A stretch of 64,000 nt of DNA from Flavobacteriales bacterium (GTDB lineage Bacteria; Bacteroidota; Bacteroidia; Flavobacteriales; JABDKJ01): positions 133,131-197,130 of the forward strand of contig JABDKJ010000078.1 of NCBI GenBank assembly GCA_013002285.1, written 5' to 3'. The notes below the pieces were generated by a model that saw nothing but the letters and a program-made list of their open reading frames with translations, did no database searches and was not told the DNA's origin. A program made the translations under genes and the position numbers. This document shows positions 34,931-45,348 of this stretch, one piece after another. Within the stretch, counting starts at the first letter, position 1. The number at the start of each line of letters is the position of its first letter.

Positions 34931-35185
34931 ATGGAAATAAGACATTCTAAATACCGAGAAACCGATGTTGCGAAAGTCATTTCCATGGATAAAAAAAATG
35001 AAGTGGAAGTTAGTTTTGAAATGAATGAGGTTGGAGAGATCGAGAATATAACTCTCAACAGCATGATGTCTCAAGAAAACTTGGCTAAAGCTATGGAGAC
35101 CATAGAACAATTCAAGTCTTGGTTACCGGCAAATGAAATTGGAAACAGGTGCAAAATAAAACTAAGTATACCTGTTACTTTTTAA
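34931..35185 (+). CDS. Small hypothetical protein (84 aa)
   Basis: An 84-residue, charged, soluble protein (MEIRHSKYRETDVAKVISMD at the start, CKIKLSIPVTF at the end). The alternating pattern EVEVSFEMNEVGEIENITL suggests beta strands, followed by a helix (MSQENLAKAMETIEQFK). Coding looks plausible, and a good terminator lies 75 bases downstream on the same strand. No family is recognised and no function is assigned. Confidence 0.5.
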   Translation: MEIRHSKYRETDVAKVISMDKKNEVEVSFEMNEVGEIENITLNSMMSQENLAKAMETIEQFKSWLPANEIGNRCKIKLSIPVTF

Positions 35186-35260
35186 TGTACGCTTTAAAGA
35201 GAGCAGATAACTTTTAAATTTTTCATTTTAGTTTGGTTAGTTTAATGGTTAGAAGAGAGG

Positions 35261-35287
35261 CCCCAAATATAATTTGGGGTCTTTTTT
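35261..35287 (+). terminator. Intrinsic terminator after the 84-aa gene
   Basis: Stem CCCCAAAT / ATTTGGGG with a 3-base loop, followed by TCTTTTTT. It faces the plus-strand gene and lies at the end of the convergent VCBS gene. Confidence 0.85.
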
Positions 35288-35288
35288 G

Positions 35289-36953
35289 TTATTGCACTAT
35301 CAGTTTTCGTGACTTGCCAGTGACCGTACTTTCAATTAAATAAGATCCAGGTTTAAGTTTCGAAATATCATGCCATCCATTTTCAGATATTGTGCGTAGA
35401 AATTTGCCTTGTGGATCCCAGACCCTAATTTCTTCTTCGGGTGAAAGCCCAGATATATTGATCTTGCCAATTGTTGGATTTGGAAAGAAGTTGAAGTATA
35501 CACTTAATTCTTCAATTCCCTCAGGGTTATCTCCTGTATAGATGAATAATAGATCTGAGATCTCATCTATTAATGTGAGATCGGCTTTCCCATCATTATT
35601 ATGGTCATGTATGATCGCACAACTACCTGCTTGTTCAACTTCCAAAGTAAACCACTCACTAAAAACGCCAAGGTTATTAGAATAGATGTTGAAGTCTGCC
35701 GAAGCATAATTACTTACGACCAAGTCTAGTTGATCATCTCCATTTAAGTCACCAAGGTCAATGGCCAAAGGAAAGCCCCCAGCCGCATAGTTAACGGCAG
35801 TGCCGAGTTCTCCTGTACCATCGTTGAAGAGAATGCTTGCTGTCCCACTTCCACTGTTGGCCGTGGCAATATCTACGTTTCCATCTCCATCAACATCCCC
35901 TGCTACCAACATCCATGGTGAGGAGCCAACAGACGACAAGTCTACTTCGTAAAATATTCCGTTGCCTTCATTGATCAATACCAATACGTTGTCGGAATTG
36001 TAACAAGCTACAACCAGATCCATGAGGCCGTCATTGTTCATATCAGAAGCTACGATGCCCGTTTCTCCACTGCAGCTCAAAACATCGAGGAATTCAGCTT
36101 CTTCAAAACCTCCTGCTCCGTCATTGGCAATAAGTGCAATGTTGCTAGCAACTCTATTTGCTGTGGCAATATCCATCCAGCCGTCACCATTGAAATCCAA
36201 TACCGCGAGCCCACGAACACCTTGCCCTGATTGGATCAAGATCTCGTTTCCAAGCTGCGACCCATTGCCATAAAGTACACTTACTGCATTGCTTTGTGTA
36301 CTTCCAATAGCCAAATCTATTTCTCCATCTCTATTGAAGTCAGTTCCTTCATTTGTAGAAGGTTTGTTGGAAGTGTTCAATATTGTGGTAGAGAAATCAC
36401 TAAATCCATCAATTGGATCATTGAGAAGTGTCCTGATATCGTTTGCATTTTCATTGATTACGACAAGATCACTATATCCATTGTTATCTATGTCTCCTGC
36501 ATAAGCGCCATAGCATTGGATAAGGCCTTCACCGTCCTCCCTCATTTCTATTATTTGCGGCTGGGAATATGTTGTATTTGGGTTCACTTTGGTCCAAAAA
36601 CGGAATTGGAAACCTTTAGCTAATGGCTCGCCAGTTATAGAAAGTATGGTATTCGAGAGAGTAACGGTTACTTGCTCTCCATGAAAAAAATCTTCTTCAG
36701 GATCAAAGAAAAAAGCATTTCCTACACCGGAAATGAAGATCTCTCCATTCATTGGACCAGACCATCGACCAAAGACTTGAACAGAGTTCTGGTCCACAGT
36801 ACTGCCATCAAGTATGTCTGAAAAAAATATAGTAATTCCTTCGTTGTTTTCAGCAAAGGAATTTGCGTCTGGTGTGGTCTCTGCAACAAATAATTGAGCA
36901 TTGATCATAAAGCCAAAAAGCAGACTGAAGAAGATGGATATAACTTTTTTCAT
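35289..36953 (-). CDS. Secreted VCBS-repeat protein with T9SS sorting domain
   Basis: A 554-residue exported protein. After the signal peptide (VISIFFSLLFGFMINAQ) comes a bacterial Ig-like domain (about 25-125; VQVFGRWSGPMNGEIFI) of the type often found in front of FG-GAP propellers, then about six FG-GAP/VCBS repeats (GDIDNNGYSDLVVIN, DFNRDGEIDLAIG, DFNGDGWMDIATAN, DMNNDGLMDLVVA, DVDGDGNVDIATAN, DLNGDDQLDLVVSN). The type A sorting domain is at the end (FFPNPTIGKINISGL, GSYLIESTVTGKSRKL). Calcium is probably bound in the DxDxDG loops. The open frame reaches 37043, but ATG 36953 starts the signal peptide. Confidence 0.85.
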   Translation of the reverse strand: MKKVISIFFSLLFGFMINAQLFVAETTPDANSFAENNEGITIFFSDILDGSTVDQNSVQVFGRWSGPMNGEIFISGVGNAFFFDPEEDFFHGEQVTVTLSNTILSITGEPLAKGFQFRFWTKVNPNTTYSQPQIIEMREDGEGLIQCYGAYAGDIDNNGYSDLVVINENANDIRTLLNDPIDGFSDFSTTILNTSNKPSTNEGTDFNRDGEIDLAIGSTQSNAVSVLYGNGSQLGNEILIQSGQGVRGLAVLDFNGDGWMDIATANRVASNIALIANDGAGGFEEAEFLDVLSCSGETGIVASDMNNDGLMDLVVACYNSDNVLVLINEGNGIFYEVDLSSVGSSPWMLVAGDVDGDGNVDIATANSGSGTASILFNDGTGELGTAVNYAAGGFPLAIDLGDLNGDDQLDLVVSNYASADFNIYSNNLGVFSEWFTLEVEQAGSCAIIHDHNNDGKADLTLIDEISDLLFIYTGDNPEGIEELSVYFNFFPNPTIGKINISGLSPEEEIRVWDPQGKFLRTISENGWHDISKLKPGSYLIESTVTGKSRKLIVQ

Positions 36954-37046
36954 AGTTGAATATAACCAAGGTTCCCTAGAAACAAGACTGAATAATTGGG
37001 GGATCATTATGATCCTGTTGATTACATTTACCGTTCGAAACAATTT

Positions 37047-37054
37047 TAATTTTG
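37047..37054 (+). promoter_or_regulatory. Candidate -7 box for the meta-cleavage operon
   Basis: TAATTTTG, an exact TAnnTTTG, lies 15 bases before ATG 37070, the first gene of a four-gene plus-strand operon. A TTG is present further upstream but at a longer spacing (26 bases) than usual. Confidence 0.45.
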
Positions 37055-37069
37055 ACCTTGACCTGAACG

Positions 37070-37684
37070 ATGAAAAGACCTTTAGTACATCCCTTAGACA
37101 GAAATGCCACGAAAGAAGCCCGGGAAATGGCCGATTTTTATGAAGAGACGCTAGGATTCACTCCGAATAGTCTTTTTACAATGATGCACAGACCAAGGAT
37201 CTCCGCGGCCTTTATGGAAATGAATAAAGCGGTGATGGAGAACAAAGGGCGTGTCACTAGTTCTTTAAAAAGATTGCTGGCCTATCTGTCCAGTAGAACG
37301 ACTGGATGTAGATATTGTGAAGCACATGCCATCAGGGCTGCTGAACGTTATGGCTCTGAACAGGATAAATTGAACAATATCTGGGATTACAAAACACATC
37401 CAGCTTTTTCAAAGGCAGAAAGAGCTGTTTTTGATCTTGCAATTGCCGCTTCTCAAGTTCCTAATGCTGTGACAGACGAGATATCTGAGAACATGAGGAA
37501 GTATTGGGACGATGGTGAGATCGTAGAGATACTTGGAGTGATCGCTTTGTTCGGTTATTTGAACAGATGGAACGACAGCATGGGCACTCAACTTGAGGAG
37601 CCTGCAGCAGATGATGGAGAAAAGTACTTAGGTAAGAATGGGTGGACTAGAGGAAAACACGCATATCGAAATGAAGAAAACTAA
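37070..37684 (+). CDS. Carboxymuconolactone decarboxylase / AhpD-like family protein
   Basis: A 204-residue all-helical protein of the CMD/AhpD-like family. The redox motif is [20 protein letters not shown], with the CxxC and downstream His of peroxidase-related members; [19 protein letters not shown] is the second conserved helix. Such proteins reduce peroxides or alkylperoxides rather than decarboxylate. It is the first gene of an operon: its end overlaps the acetaldehyde dehydrogenase start by 14 bases. Why it is tied to the catabolic genes is not clear; protection of the oxygen-dependent upper pathway is a guess. Confidence 0.85.
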   Translation: MKRPLVHPLDRNATKEAREMADFYEETLGFTPNSLFTMMHRPRISAAFMEMNKAVMENKGRVTSSLKRLLAYLSSRTTGCRYCEAHAIRAAERYGSEQDKLNNIWDYKTHPAFSKAERAVFDLAIAASQVPNAVTDEISENMRKYWDDGEIVEILGVIALFGYLNRWNDSMGTQLEEPAADDGEKYLGKNGWTRGKHAYRNEEN

Positions 37685-38606
37685 AGTCGCAATTATTGGT
37701 TCCGGTAATATCGGGACAGATCTCATGATCAAGATCTTACGCCTATCTGAAAGTTTGGAAATGTCTGTTATGGTGGGTATAGATCCCAATTCAGATGGAT
37801 TGGCAAGAGCCAAAAGAATGGATGTTGCAACAACGCATTCGGGCATAGATGGCTTACTGGAAATGGAAGAATGGCATAACATTTCAATTGTTTTCGATGC
37901 CACTTCAGCAAAAGCCCATCTTTATAATTGGTCTAAAATAGAACCATTCAAAGACAAGAAGATCATTGACCTGACCCCTGCAGCGATCGGACCGTTCCTT
38001 ATACCTGCGATAAATAACGAAATTGATGAAGAGTTGAGAAATGTGAATATGGTCACTTGTGGTGGTCAAGCGACTATCCCGATCGTTGCCGCAGTGTCTC
38101 GAGTAGCGAAAGTGCATTATGGAGAGATCGTAGCATCGATTTCCAGCAAGTCCGCAGGTCCGGGTACTAGAGCTAATATTGATGAGTTCACCGAGACTAC
38201 AGCACATGCTATAGAAAAGATAGGAGGAGCTGATAAGGGCAAAGCCATTATTGTTTTAAATCCTGCTGAACCACCATTGGTTATGCGAGACACAGTTTTC
38301 ACATTAAGTGAGATCGCAGATAAGGAAAAAGTGACTGCCTCAATAAAGGAGATGGTTTCAGAAGTTCAAAAATATGTTCCTGGTTACGAACTTCATCAAG
38401 AAGTGCAATTTGATGAAATACCTGAAGATCAGCCGGTATTTATTGAGGGGCTAGGATATAGGCATGGTCTGAAAACATCCGTGTTCTTGAAAGTTGTTGG
38501 AGCAGGACATTATCTTCCCGAATATGCAGGCAATCTAGACATAATGACCAGTGCTGCAAGAGCAACTGGAGAGAAAATGGCCATGGCAAAAATGGCGATA
38601 AATTAA
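37671..38606 (+). CDS. mhpF: Acetaldehyde dehydrogenase (acetylating)
   Basis: A 311-residue NAD-dependent enzyme that turns acetaldehyde plus CoA into acetyl-CoA. The Rossmann motif [18 protein letters not shown], the catalytic Cys in [18 protein letters not shown], and [20 protein letters not shown] are hallmarks of the MhpF/DmpF/BphJ family. The ATG at 37671 lies inside the CMD gene end. By family knowledge it forms a channelling complex with the aldolase encoded next, so toxic acetaldehyde is not released. Confidence 0.94.
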   Translation: MKKTKVAIIGSGNIGTDLMIKILRLSESLEMSVMVGIDPNSDGLARAKRMDVATTHSGIDGLLEMEEWHNISIVFDATSAKAHLYNWSKIEPFKDKKIIDLTPAAIGPFLIPAINNEIDEELRNVNMVTCGGQATIPIVAAVSRVAKVHYGEIVASISSKSAGPGTRANIDEFTETTAHAIEKIGGADKGKAIIVLNPAEPPLVMRDTVFTLSEIADKEKVTASIKEMVSEVQKYVPGYELHQEVQFDEIPEDQPVFIEGLGYRHGLKTSVFLKVVGAGHYLPEYAGNLDIMTSAARATGEKMAMAKMAIN

Positions 38607-38614
38607 ATGCATCA

Positions 38615-39631
38615 ATGGAGAAGAACAAGCACGACATATATATTCAAGATGTAACTCTCAGAGATGGAATGCATGCCATCAAGCATCAATATGGAAAAGA
38701 AAAACTAAAGGAGATCTGTATTGCACTGGACAAAGCAGGAGTAGATGCAATTGAAGTTGCCCATGGAGATGGGTTGTCTGGCGGAAGCTTTAACTATGGC
38801 TTCGGAGCGCATACAGATCGAGAATGGTTAGAAGGATTAGATGAAGTGCTCAGTGATGCCGTACTGACCACTTTGATCTTGCCAGGGATCGCAACAATTG
38901 AAGATCTCAAGAATGCAGCTGAACTTGGAGTGCGTTCGGTTAGAATAGCCACGCATTGTACAGAAGCAGATATTTCTATACAGCACATTGAGGCGGCTAA
39001 AGAATTGGGAATGGATGTAGGAGGGTTTTTGATGATGGCCCATATGAACGAGCCTAAGAAATTGGCCAAACAGGCCCTAATTATGGAAAATGCGGGAGCT
39101 GACTGTGTTTACGTGACTGATTCGGCCGGTGCTCTATTAATGGATGGAGTAAAAGATCGAATAATTGCATTTCGTGATGTTTTAAAACCAGAGACGGAGA
39201 TCGGCATCCATTGTCATCATAATTTATCATTAGGTGTCGCAAACACGATCGTTGCAATGCAACATGGTGCAAATAGACTAGACGCCTCTTTAGCGGGAAT
39301 GGGCGCTGGTGCAGGAAATGCCCCACTTGAAGTGCTCATTGCTGTGTTGGACAAAATGGGTATTGAACATGGTTCTGATCTTTACCAACTCATGGATGCT
39401 GCAGATGACCTTATTAGACCATTGCAGTCAAGACCCGTTAGAGTGGACAGAGAAACGCTTTCATTAGGATATGCGGGAGTGTATTCGTCATTCCTGTTGC
39501 ACTCAGAAAGAGCGGCAAAAAAATATGGTCTAGACACACGTTCTATACTTGTAGAATTGGGAAAGCGCAAAATGGTGGGTGGTCAGGAAGATATGATCGT
39601 AGATGTTGCGCTTGATATGCTTAAAAAATAA
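38615..39631 (+). CDS. mhpE: 4-hydroxy-2-oxovalerate aldolase
   Basis: A 338-residue TIM-barrel aldolase (DmpG/MhpE/BphI family) that splits 4-hydroxy-2-oxopentanoate to pyruvate and acetaldehyde. Signatures are [15 protein letters not shown] at the N-terminus (Arg/Asp/His catalytic set), [13 protein letters not shown], and the metal-binding [17 protein letters not shown]. The C-terminal helical domain that docks on the dehydrogenase is complete ([20 protein letters not shown]). It follows mhpF by eight bases. Confidence 0.94.
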   Translation: MEKNKHDIYIQDVTLRDGMHAIKHQYGKEKLKEICIALDKAGVDAIEVAHGDGLSGGSFNYGFGAHTDREWLEGLDEVLSDAVLTTLILPGIATIEDLKNAAELGVRSVRIATHCTEADISIQHIEAAKELGMDVGGFLMMAHMNEPKKLAKQALIMENAGADCVYVTDSAGALLMDGVKDRIIAFRDVLKPETEIGIHCHHNLSLGVANTIVAMQHGANRLDASLAGMGAGAGNAPLEVLIAVLDKMGIEHGSDLYQLMDAADDLIRPLQSRPVRVDRETLSLGYAGVYSSFLLHSERAAKKYGLDTRSILVELGKRKMVGGQEDMIVDVALDMLKK

Positions 39632-39633
39632 TT

Positions 39634-40443
39634 ATGGAGTCTGGGACAACACTCTCTGAAGAACAAGTAGTAGAAGCTGCATTGAGATTAAACAATGCTG
39701 AAAAAAGTCAAGAACAAATTCCAACATTAACTTCAATACATCCGAATATAACATTTAGTGATGCATATGCCATACAGGATAAGTGGGTTCAACTAAAAGT
39801 AGGGATCGGGCGTGCAATTGTGGGCCACAAAGTTGGATTGACATCTAAGGTTATGCAAGAGGCTTTCGGAATAGATGAACCAGATTTCGGTGTTCTTCTC
39901 GATGATATGATATTCAATAGCGGAGAAGTCATCCCAATTGGAAAGTATATAGAACCTAGAATTGAGGTAGAATTAGCTTTTGTTTTCAAAGATGAATTAG
40001 ACCTTGAAAACATTTCACATGAAATGATAAAAGCATCAACTAAATATGTGATCCCAGCAATGGAACTGATCGATTTCCGAACCGTTGGTAATGATCCAGG
40101 CCATAAACGAACTGTTAAAGATACCATTGCTGATAATGCAGCAAATGCGGCCGTTGTAAGAGGAGATAAAGCGATCCCACAGGAAATTGGATTGGATACT
40201 GTGAGTGCAGTCTTATATAAAAATGGAGAGAAAGCTACCGATGGAGTGGCCTCTGCCATATTGGGACACCCCTTGAACAGCATGGCCTGGCTGTTGAACA
40301 AATACAAGTCAATTGGCAGAAAAATCAAAGAGGGACAATTGGTTTTAGCCGGTTCGTTCACGGCTCCTATCCCAGTTCAGAAAAGAGATGAAATTGTTGC
40401 TGACTTCGGTCAGTATGGTAAGGTTTCTTGTAAGTTCGAATAG
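39634..40443 (+). CDS. 2-oxopent-4-enoate hydratase / 4-oxalocrotonate decarboxylase family protein
   Basis: A 269-residue member of the FAH-superfamily hydratase/decarboxylase group (MhpD, HpcG, DmpE/DmpH). It shows GRAIVGHKVGLTSKVMQ, EPRIEVELAFVFK with the metal-binding acids, DTIADNAANAAVV, and GQLVLAGSFTAPIPV. Hydratases add water to 2-oxopentenoate to give the aldolase substrate; decarboxylases supply 2-oxopentenoate. Sequence alone by eye cannot decide between them. It starts two bases after the aldolase stop, so the four genes form one transcript. Confidence 0.87.
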   Translation: MESGTTLSEEQVVEAALRLNNAEKSQEQIPTLTSIHPNITFSDAYAIQDKWVQLKVGIGRAIVGHKVGLTSKVMQEAFGIDEPDFGVLLDDMIFNSGEVIPIGKYIEPRIEVELAFVFKDELDLENISHEMIKASTKYVIPAMELIDFRTVGNDPGHKRTVKDTIADNAANAAVVRGDKAIPQEIGLDTVSAVLYKNGEKATDGVASAILGHPLNSMAWLLNKYKSIGRKIKEGQLVLAGSFTAPIPVQKRDEIVADFGQYGKVSCKFE

Positions 40444-40445
40444 AA

Positions 40446-40853
40446 TTACTCTAACTTCTCATATTTAGCTTGGCATGGTTCATCGCACGGGTAGGAGATG
40501 ATCAGGTTCCTTCCAAGTTCATAGCTGTGCCCTAAAGGCGGCTGAACAACGCAAGAATCAGGAAAAATGATCATGTCACCAGGGTCATATGTCCCCGAAG
40601 AGTCTTCATTAAAAGTTGACGAATTGTTGCATAGACTACCATTCGATATTAGCGTACTATCCTCAAAAAAGGTAACTGTTTTTCCCTGGAATACATCCAC
40701 GAAATCACCACTTCCATCTCCGGGGTCGTTATATACTTGAATGAGTTTCCATTCGCCTATAAGCTCGGGGATCTCATTTTCAGGAACGAAGTTGTCATCT
40801 TCACAACCTGTCAGAATGATCGAAAGTGTTATAAGTATAAAAACATTCTTCAT
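40446..40853 (-). CDS. Lipocalin-like lipoprotein
   Basis: A 135-residue lipoprotein. The signal peptide ends in a lipobox (ILTGC, Cys about residue 16) followed by EDDNFVPENEIPELIGEWKL. The GEWKLIQVYN start of the mature domain and the strands VTFFEDSTLISNG, GTYDPGDMIIFPD, RNLIISYPCD resemble the small lipocalin-like DUF proteins of Bacteroidota. Function unknown. It is convergent with the hydratase gene, two bases apart, and close to the secA start region but on the same strand, 27 bases after the secA stop. Confidence 0.75.
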   Translation of the reverse strand: MKNVFILITLSIILTGCEDDNFVPENEIPELIGEWKLIQVYNDPGDGSGDFVDVFQGKTVTFFEDSTLISNGSLCNNSSTFNEDSSGTYDPGDMIIFPDSCVVQPPLGHSYELGRNLIISYPCDEPCQAKYEKLE

Positions 40854-40880
40854 TTTTGATCTCTGGTTTTGGTCTAAGTT

Positions 40881-43800
40881 CTATGCGCTAGCCTGTGGCC
40901 TGCCATGACATTGTTTGTATTTCTTTCCGCTACCGCAAGGACAAGGCTCGTTCCTTCCTACTTTCTTTTCTACACGAACAGGAGCCAGTTTTTTCGGAGC
41001 CTCCTGAGGAGCTCCTTGAGTACTAGTTGAACCACCAGAAAAACCTGGCATTTGAGTTCGGCTGATCTTAGCTCTTTCCAAGTCTTTATTGCTTTCACGT
41101 GTATTGCTCGTTTGTGCATTCACGTTTAAAGGAATTGTGCTCTTCAATAAGAAGGAAGCGATCTCATTATTGATCTTGTGGATCATTAATTTAAAAAGAT
41201 CAAAAGACTCGAACTTGTAGATCAAAAGGGGGTCTTTTTGCTCATAACGCGCATTCTGAACAGATTGACGAAGATCATCCATTTCTCTTAGGTGTTCTTT
41301 CCAGCTGTTGTCGATCATAGAAAGGGTAACACCTTTCTCTACTTCTGAGATCAATTCTCTTCCTTCGGAATTGTAGGATCTTTCCAAATTCGCAACAACG
41401 TTCATGGTCTTAAAGCCATCCGTAAATGGAACTACTATGTTCTTGTATTGATCAGATTGATTTTCATAAACATCTTTGATGATAGGCCAAGCTTTCCTTG
41501 CCAAGACTCCGCTCTTTCGCTTGTAATTCTCTCTTGCTGCATCATAGACTTTGTCCGTGATAGTTTCCAGATTTCCAGAATTGAATTCTTCTTCTGTAAA
41601 TGGTGGAGCAATAGAGAATATCCTTAGCAATTCAAGCTCAAAATTCTCCCAATCTTTTGCTTCAATGAATTCATTACACAATGCTTCAGCCTCATCGTAA
41701 AATAGATTAGCTATGTCTACGCTCATTCTTTCACCATGAAGAGCATTCTTTCTTCTTTTATAGATCACTTCACGCTGGGCATTCATCACATCATCATACT
41801 CGAGCAATCTTTTTCTTATTCCAAAGTTATTTTCCTCTACTTTTTTCTGTGCCCTTTCAATAGACTTGGTGATCATGCTGTGCTGTATCACCTCACCATC
41901 TTGAAGTCCGATCCGATCCATCATCTTGGCGATCCTGTCCGATCCGAATAGACGCATAAGATTGTCTTCCAAGGAAACAAAGAATTGAGAAGATCCAGGA
42001 TCTCCTTGTCGACCTGCCCTACCTCTGAGCTGCCTATCTACCCTTCGTGAATCATGTCTTTCTGTACCAATAATAGCAAGACCTCCAGATTCTTTCACTC
42101 CTTCTCCGAGCTTAATGTCTGTTCCTCTACCTGCCATGTTCGTGGCAATAGTAACCGTTCCTGGTTTACCGGCTTCTTGCACAATGTCTGCCTCTCGCTG
42201 GTGCAACTTGGCATTCAGAACTTGGTGGTCGATATTTTTCATTTTAAGCATCTTGCTCAAAAGCTCTGAAACTTCAACGTTTGTTGTTCCCACCAATACT
42301 GGTCTTCCATTGGATTTCATTTCCAATATCTCTTCTATGATCGCAGAGTATTTTTCTCTTTTTGTCTTGTAGACCAGGTCTTCTCTATCATCTCTTTGGA
42401 TAGGGCGGTTCGTTGGAATTACAACCACATCCAGTTCATAGATGTCCCAAAATTCTCCTGCTTCGGTTTCAGCAGTTCCAGTCATACCAGCTAACTTGTG
42501 GTACATCCTGAAATAATTCTGAAGCGTGATGGTAGCATAAGTTTGTGTAGCCGCCTCTATCTTGCAATTTTCTTTGGATTCAATGGCTTGGTGTAGCCCA
42601 TCAGAATACCTACGACCCTCCATGATCCTACCTGTTTGCTCATCAACGATCTTCACTTTGTTGTCCATTACTACATAGTCAACGTCCTTTTCAAATAGGG
42701 TGTAGGCTTTAAGCAATTGGTTGATGGTATGGATACGCTCAGACTTGATACTGTAATCCCTCATCAACTCATCTTTTTTTACCAACAATTCTTTGTCGTC
42801 CAATCCTGACGTCTCGAGTTCTACGATCTTAGAACCAATATCTGGCATAATGTAGAATTCAGGGTCTTCTTGACCGGAGATGAGGTCGACACCTTTTTCA
42901 CTTAATTCTATACCATTGTTCTTTTCATCTATCGTAAAAAAAAGTTCTTCATCCACTTCAGGCATTTTCTTGCCTTGGTCTTGCAAATAGAAAGCCTCGA
43001 CTTTTAACATTTGAGACTTAATACCAGGCTCACTTAAGAATTTTATCAATGCCTTGTGTCTTGGTAAACCTCTATAGCAGCGGAAAAGAGCGAGTCCTGC
43101 AGCTTCAATTTTTTTCTTATCCGGTTTGTCTGCATCCAATTCTTTTAGACCTGTTTTCGCGTCTGCCAACAAAGTTTGCACCAGTTGCCTTTGAGACGAA
43201 TATAGCTTTTGGATCTTCGGCTTAAGCTCATTAAATTCATGAAGATCACCCTTTGGAGTAGGGCCAGAAATGATCAGAGGAGTTCGGGCATCATCGATCA
43301 ATACAGAATCTACCTCATCTATAATGGCGTAGTGATGCTTCTTTTGGACAAGATTATCCGGGTTGATCGCCATGTTGTCCCGCAGGTAATCAAATCCAAA
43401 TTCATTGTTCGTTCCGTAAACGATATCAGACTTATACGCTTTTCTTCTTTCCGCACTATTTGGAGTATGATTGTCGATCACATCAACGGTTAATCCATGG
43501 AATTCAAATAGAGGACCCATCCATTCGGCATCCCTTTTCGCGAGATAATTATTCACTGTGATCAAATGAACTCCTTTACCTGTAAGGGCATTCAAATAGA
43601 CAGGAAGTGTAGCCACTAAAGTTTTTCCTTCACCTGTTTGCATTTCAGCGATCTTACCATCGTGCAATACTATTCCACCGATCAATTGCACGTCATAGTG
43701 GATCATATTCCAGGTTACTTCATTGCCGCCCGCCATCCAAGTATTTGACCACACAGCTTCGCTACCACTGATCTCAACACCACTTCGAGCCGCTGCTATA

Positions 43801-44225
43801 TCTCTATCCATTTCCGTGGCAGTTACTCTTAGTTCTTTATTCTCAGTAAACCTTCGGGCAGTTTCTTTTACAACAGCAAATGCCTTTGGCAATATTTTTT
43901 TGAGGACCTCTTCTAGTTTTTCATCTAGTTTTTTGGTGAGCGCATCTACCTCATCGTAGATACCTTGTTTTTGCTCATCGTCAAGCGATTGGTCGTTTTC
44001 GGCCTTTTCTTTGAGTTGGGCTATCTTTTCTTCCTCTTCCTGTGTAAATGCCTTGATCTCTGCTTTAAGGTCAGCCGTGATGGCCCTAAGGTCGTCATTA
44101 GATTTTCCAGAAAGTTTTTCAAATTCCTCATGAACCTTATCGATCTGTGGAGAAACCGCTTTCATGTCCTTTGTGGATTTGTCCCCAAAGACCTTTTTCA
44201 ATGCTTTCGTTACTGTGCCTATCAT
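40881..44225 (-). CDS. secA: Preprotein translocase ATPase SecA
   Basis: An 1114-residue SecA, the long form usual in Bacteroidota. The DEAD motor shows [20 protein letters not shown] (Walker A) and [20 protein letters not shown] (in part); nucleotide-binding fold 2 contains [17 protein letters not shown] and [19 protein letters not shown]. An insertion of about 150 residues lies around positions 310-460, as in other members of the phylum. The C-terminal zinc motif [18 protein letters not shown] is present. It drives preproteins through SecYEG, including the many T9SS cargo and lipoproteins in this window. A TAACTTTG box is at 44305-44312. Confidence 0.97.
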   Translation of the reverse strand: MIGTVTKALKKVFGDKSTKDMKAVSPQIDKVHEEFEKLSGKSNDDLRAITADLKAEIKAFTQEEEEKIAQLKEKAENDQSLDDEQKQGIYDEVDALTKKLDEKLEEVLKKILPKAFAVVKETARRFTENKELRVTATEMDRDIAAARSGVEISGSEAVWSNTWMAGGNEVTWNMIHYDVQLIGGIVLHDGKIAEMQTGEGKTLVATLPVYLNALTGKGVHLITVNNYLAKRDAEWMGPLFEFHGLTVDVIDNHTPNSAERRKAYKSDIVYGTNNEFGFDYLRDNMAINPDNLVQKKHHYAIIDEVDSVLIDDARTPLIISGPTPKGDLHEFNELKPKIQKLYSSQRQLVQTLLADAKTGLKELDADKPDKKKIEAAGLALFRCYRGLPRHKALIKFLSEPGIKSQMLKVEAFYLQDQGKKMPEVDEELFFTIDEKNNGIELSEKGVDLISGQEDPEFYIMPDIGSKIVELETSGLDDKELLVKKDELMRDYSIKSERIHTINQLLKAYTLFEKDVDYVVMDNKVKIVDEQTGRIMEGRRYSDGLHQAIESKENCKIEAATQTYATITLQNYFRMYHKLAGMTGTAETEAGEFWDIYELDVVVIPTNRPIQRDDREDLVYKTKREKYSAIIEEILEMKSNGRPVLVGTTNVEVSELLSKMLKMKNIDHQVLNAKLHQREADIVQEAGKPGTVTIATNMAGRGTDIKLGEGVKESGGLAIIGTERHDSRRVDRQLRGRAGRQGDPGSSQFFVSLEDNLMRLFGSDRIAKMMDRIGLQDGEVIQHSMITKSIERAQKKVEENNFGIRKRLLEYDDVMNAQREVIYKRRKNALHGERMSVDIANLFYDEAEALCNEFIEAKDWENFELELLRIFSIAPPFTEEEFNSGNLETITDKVYDAARENYKRKSGVLARKAWPIIKDVYENQSDQYKNIVVPFTDGFKTMNVVANLERSYNSEGRELISEVEKGVTLSMIDNSWKEHLREMDDLRQSVQNARYEQKDPLLIYKFESFDLFKLMIHKINNEIASFLLKSTIPLNVNAQTSNTRESNKDLERAKISRTQMPGFSGGSTSTQGAPQEAPKKLAPVRVEKKVGRNEPCPCGSGKKYKQCHGRPQASA

Positions 44226-44304
44226 TCGCTCGTAAATTGTGACTCAACTACATCAAAATGCCTGCCCTTTCTAGTACCAAGCCATTTTGACATGTTTATG
44301 GCAG

Positions 44305-44312
44305 CAAAGTTA
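44305..44312 (-). promoter_or_regulatory. Candidate -7 box for secA
   Basis: The minus strand reads TAACTTTG, an exact TAnnTTTG, 79 bases before the secA start. No -33 TTTG is seen at the expected distance. Confidence 0.35.
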
Positions 44313-44400
44313 ATTTTATTGATGGTTTTGCCGATAAGAATGATGCTATAAGAACTTCCCGGTTGTCTATGGAAAACTTCTCTGGATGGGTATAAAAAAA

Positions 44401-44429
44401 GCCCGTTGATCTGTGATCAACGGGCTTTT
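44401..44429. terminator. Intrinsic terminator (bidirectional) at the end of the DUF2795 gene
   Basis: An 11-bp stem GCCCGTTGATC / GATCAACGGGC with a TGT loop, with A-run before and T-run after. It ends the DUF2795 transcript on the minus strand, insulating secA. Confidence 0.9.
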
Positions 44430-44451
44430 AATAAAAACAATATTTTCTATT

Positions 44452-44673
44452 TCAATACTCGTCTTCGTTAAAGAAGAAATCTTCTTTGGTCGGATAGTCC
44501 GGCCATATCTCTTCAATGTTCTCGTAGGCTTCACCTTCATCTTCCATCTCTTGGAGATTTTCAACCACTTCTAATGGAGCTCCTGTTCTCATTGCAAAAT
44601 CGACAAGTTCGTCTTTTGTTGCGGGCCAAGGTGCATCCTCTAAATATGAAGCCAACTCTAATGTCCAATACAT
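44452..44673 (-). CDS. DUF2795 domain protein (73 aa)
   Basis: A 73-residue acidic protein. The pattern LASYLEDAPWPATKDELVDF and TGAPLEVVENLQEM is that of DUF2795, a short helical domain found in many bacteria. It ends in an acidic-aromatic tail (FFFNEDEY). It is a monocistronic gene: its own promoter-like element is at 44708-44737 and a terminator follows. Function unknown; the strong insulation and small size suggest high-level independent expression (inference). Confidence 0.87.
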   Translation of the reverse strand: MYWTLELASYLEDAPWPATKDELVDFAMRTGAPLEVVENLQEMEDEGEAYENIEEIWPDYPTKEDFFFNEDEY

Positions 44674-44707
44674 ATTATAAACGTTTTAGGGTCTAATTTT
44701 TAATTAC

Positions 44708-44737
44708 GCAAAAATATATTTTTTGTTTACTTACAAA
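44708..44737 (-). promoter_or_regulatory. Candidate Bacteroidota promoter (-33 TTTTG, -7 TATTTTTG) for the DUF2795 gene
   Basis: On the minus strand TTTTG (44733-44737) and TATTTTTG (44708-44715) are separated by 17 bases, about 34 bases before ATG 44673. This is the best two-box match to the TTTG / TAnnTTTG consensus that I found in the window. Confidence 0.55.
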
Positions 44738-44805
44738 AGATAATTTTTTTAAGCCAAAAAAAGGGGTTAAAGACCTGAATATGAGTCAGATAAAAATTAT
44801 TTTAC

Positions 44806-45345
44806 TCATTTGTTCTTCCAAAGTACTTCTTTGGCACGCCTCGAAAACGTCAATTTTCGGGCCAAAATAAAGAGAAGGTCAGAGAGTCTGTTCAAGTATA
44901 TCACCACATTCTCTGGAATTTCTGCTGTATCTGAAAGACTTATTACCCTTCGTTCAGCTCGTCTGCATACAGTTCTAGCTACATGACAGAAAGAAACGGA
45001 TGGGTCTCCACCGGGTAATACAAAGTTCTTTAATGGGGGAAGATCTTCTGACATTCTATCCATCCATCGTTCTAATGCAACAATGTCATTTTCTTCAATA
45101 TTTGGGAGTTCTATACTAGTTTTCTTTTCAGTTGCCAGGATAGACCCAATGTTGAACAAGGTGTTTTGGATCTTCGATAGGGCTGCTGAGTCTTCATCGT
45201 CTGCATGGTCACGGACAACACCTATCCAGGCATTCAATTCATCTGTAGTTCCATATGCTTCTATGCGAATATCATCCTTGCTTACTCTGGTTCCTCCGAA
45301 TAGAGAAGTGGTTCCTTTATCGCCTGTTTTTGTATAGATCTTCAC
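44806..45345 (-). CDS. pduO: Cob(I)yrinic acid a,c-diamide adenosyltransferase (PduO type)
   Basis: A 179-residue PduO/MMAB-type ATP:corrinoid adenosyltransferase, making adenosylcobalamin. It has the N-terminal KIYTKTGDKGTTSLFGGTRV ATP-binding signature, AYGTTDELNAWIG, and the C-terminal RTVCRRAERRVISL followed by YLNRLSDLLFILAR. Active-site residues look intact. It starts three bases after the ABC ATPase stop, so it is probably the last gene of that short operon. Confidence 0.94.
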   Translation of the reverse strand: MKIYTKTGDKGTTSLFGGTRVSKDDIRIEAYGTTDELNAWIGVVRDHADDEDSAALSKIQNTLFNIGSILATEKKTSIELPNIEENDIVALERWMDRMSEDLPPLKNFVLPGGDPSVSFCHVARTVCRRAERRVISLSDTAEIPENVVIYLNRLSDLLFILARKLTFSRRAKEVLWKNK

Positions 45346-45348
45346 TGA

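Noticed and set aside
43965..44351. A 128-codon frame antisense to the start of secA
   Set aside because: Shadow of the long secA frame with an implausible Phe/Leu/Cys-rich sequence.
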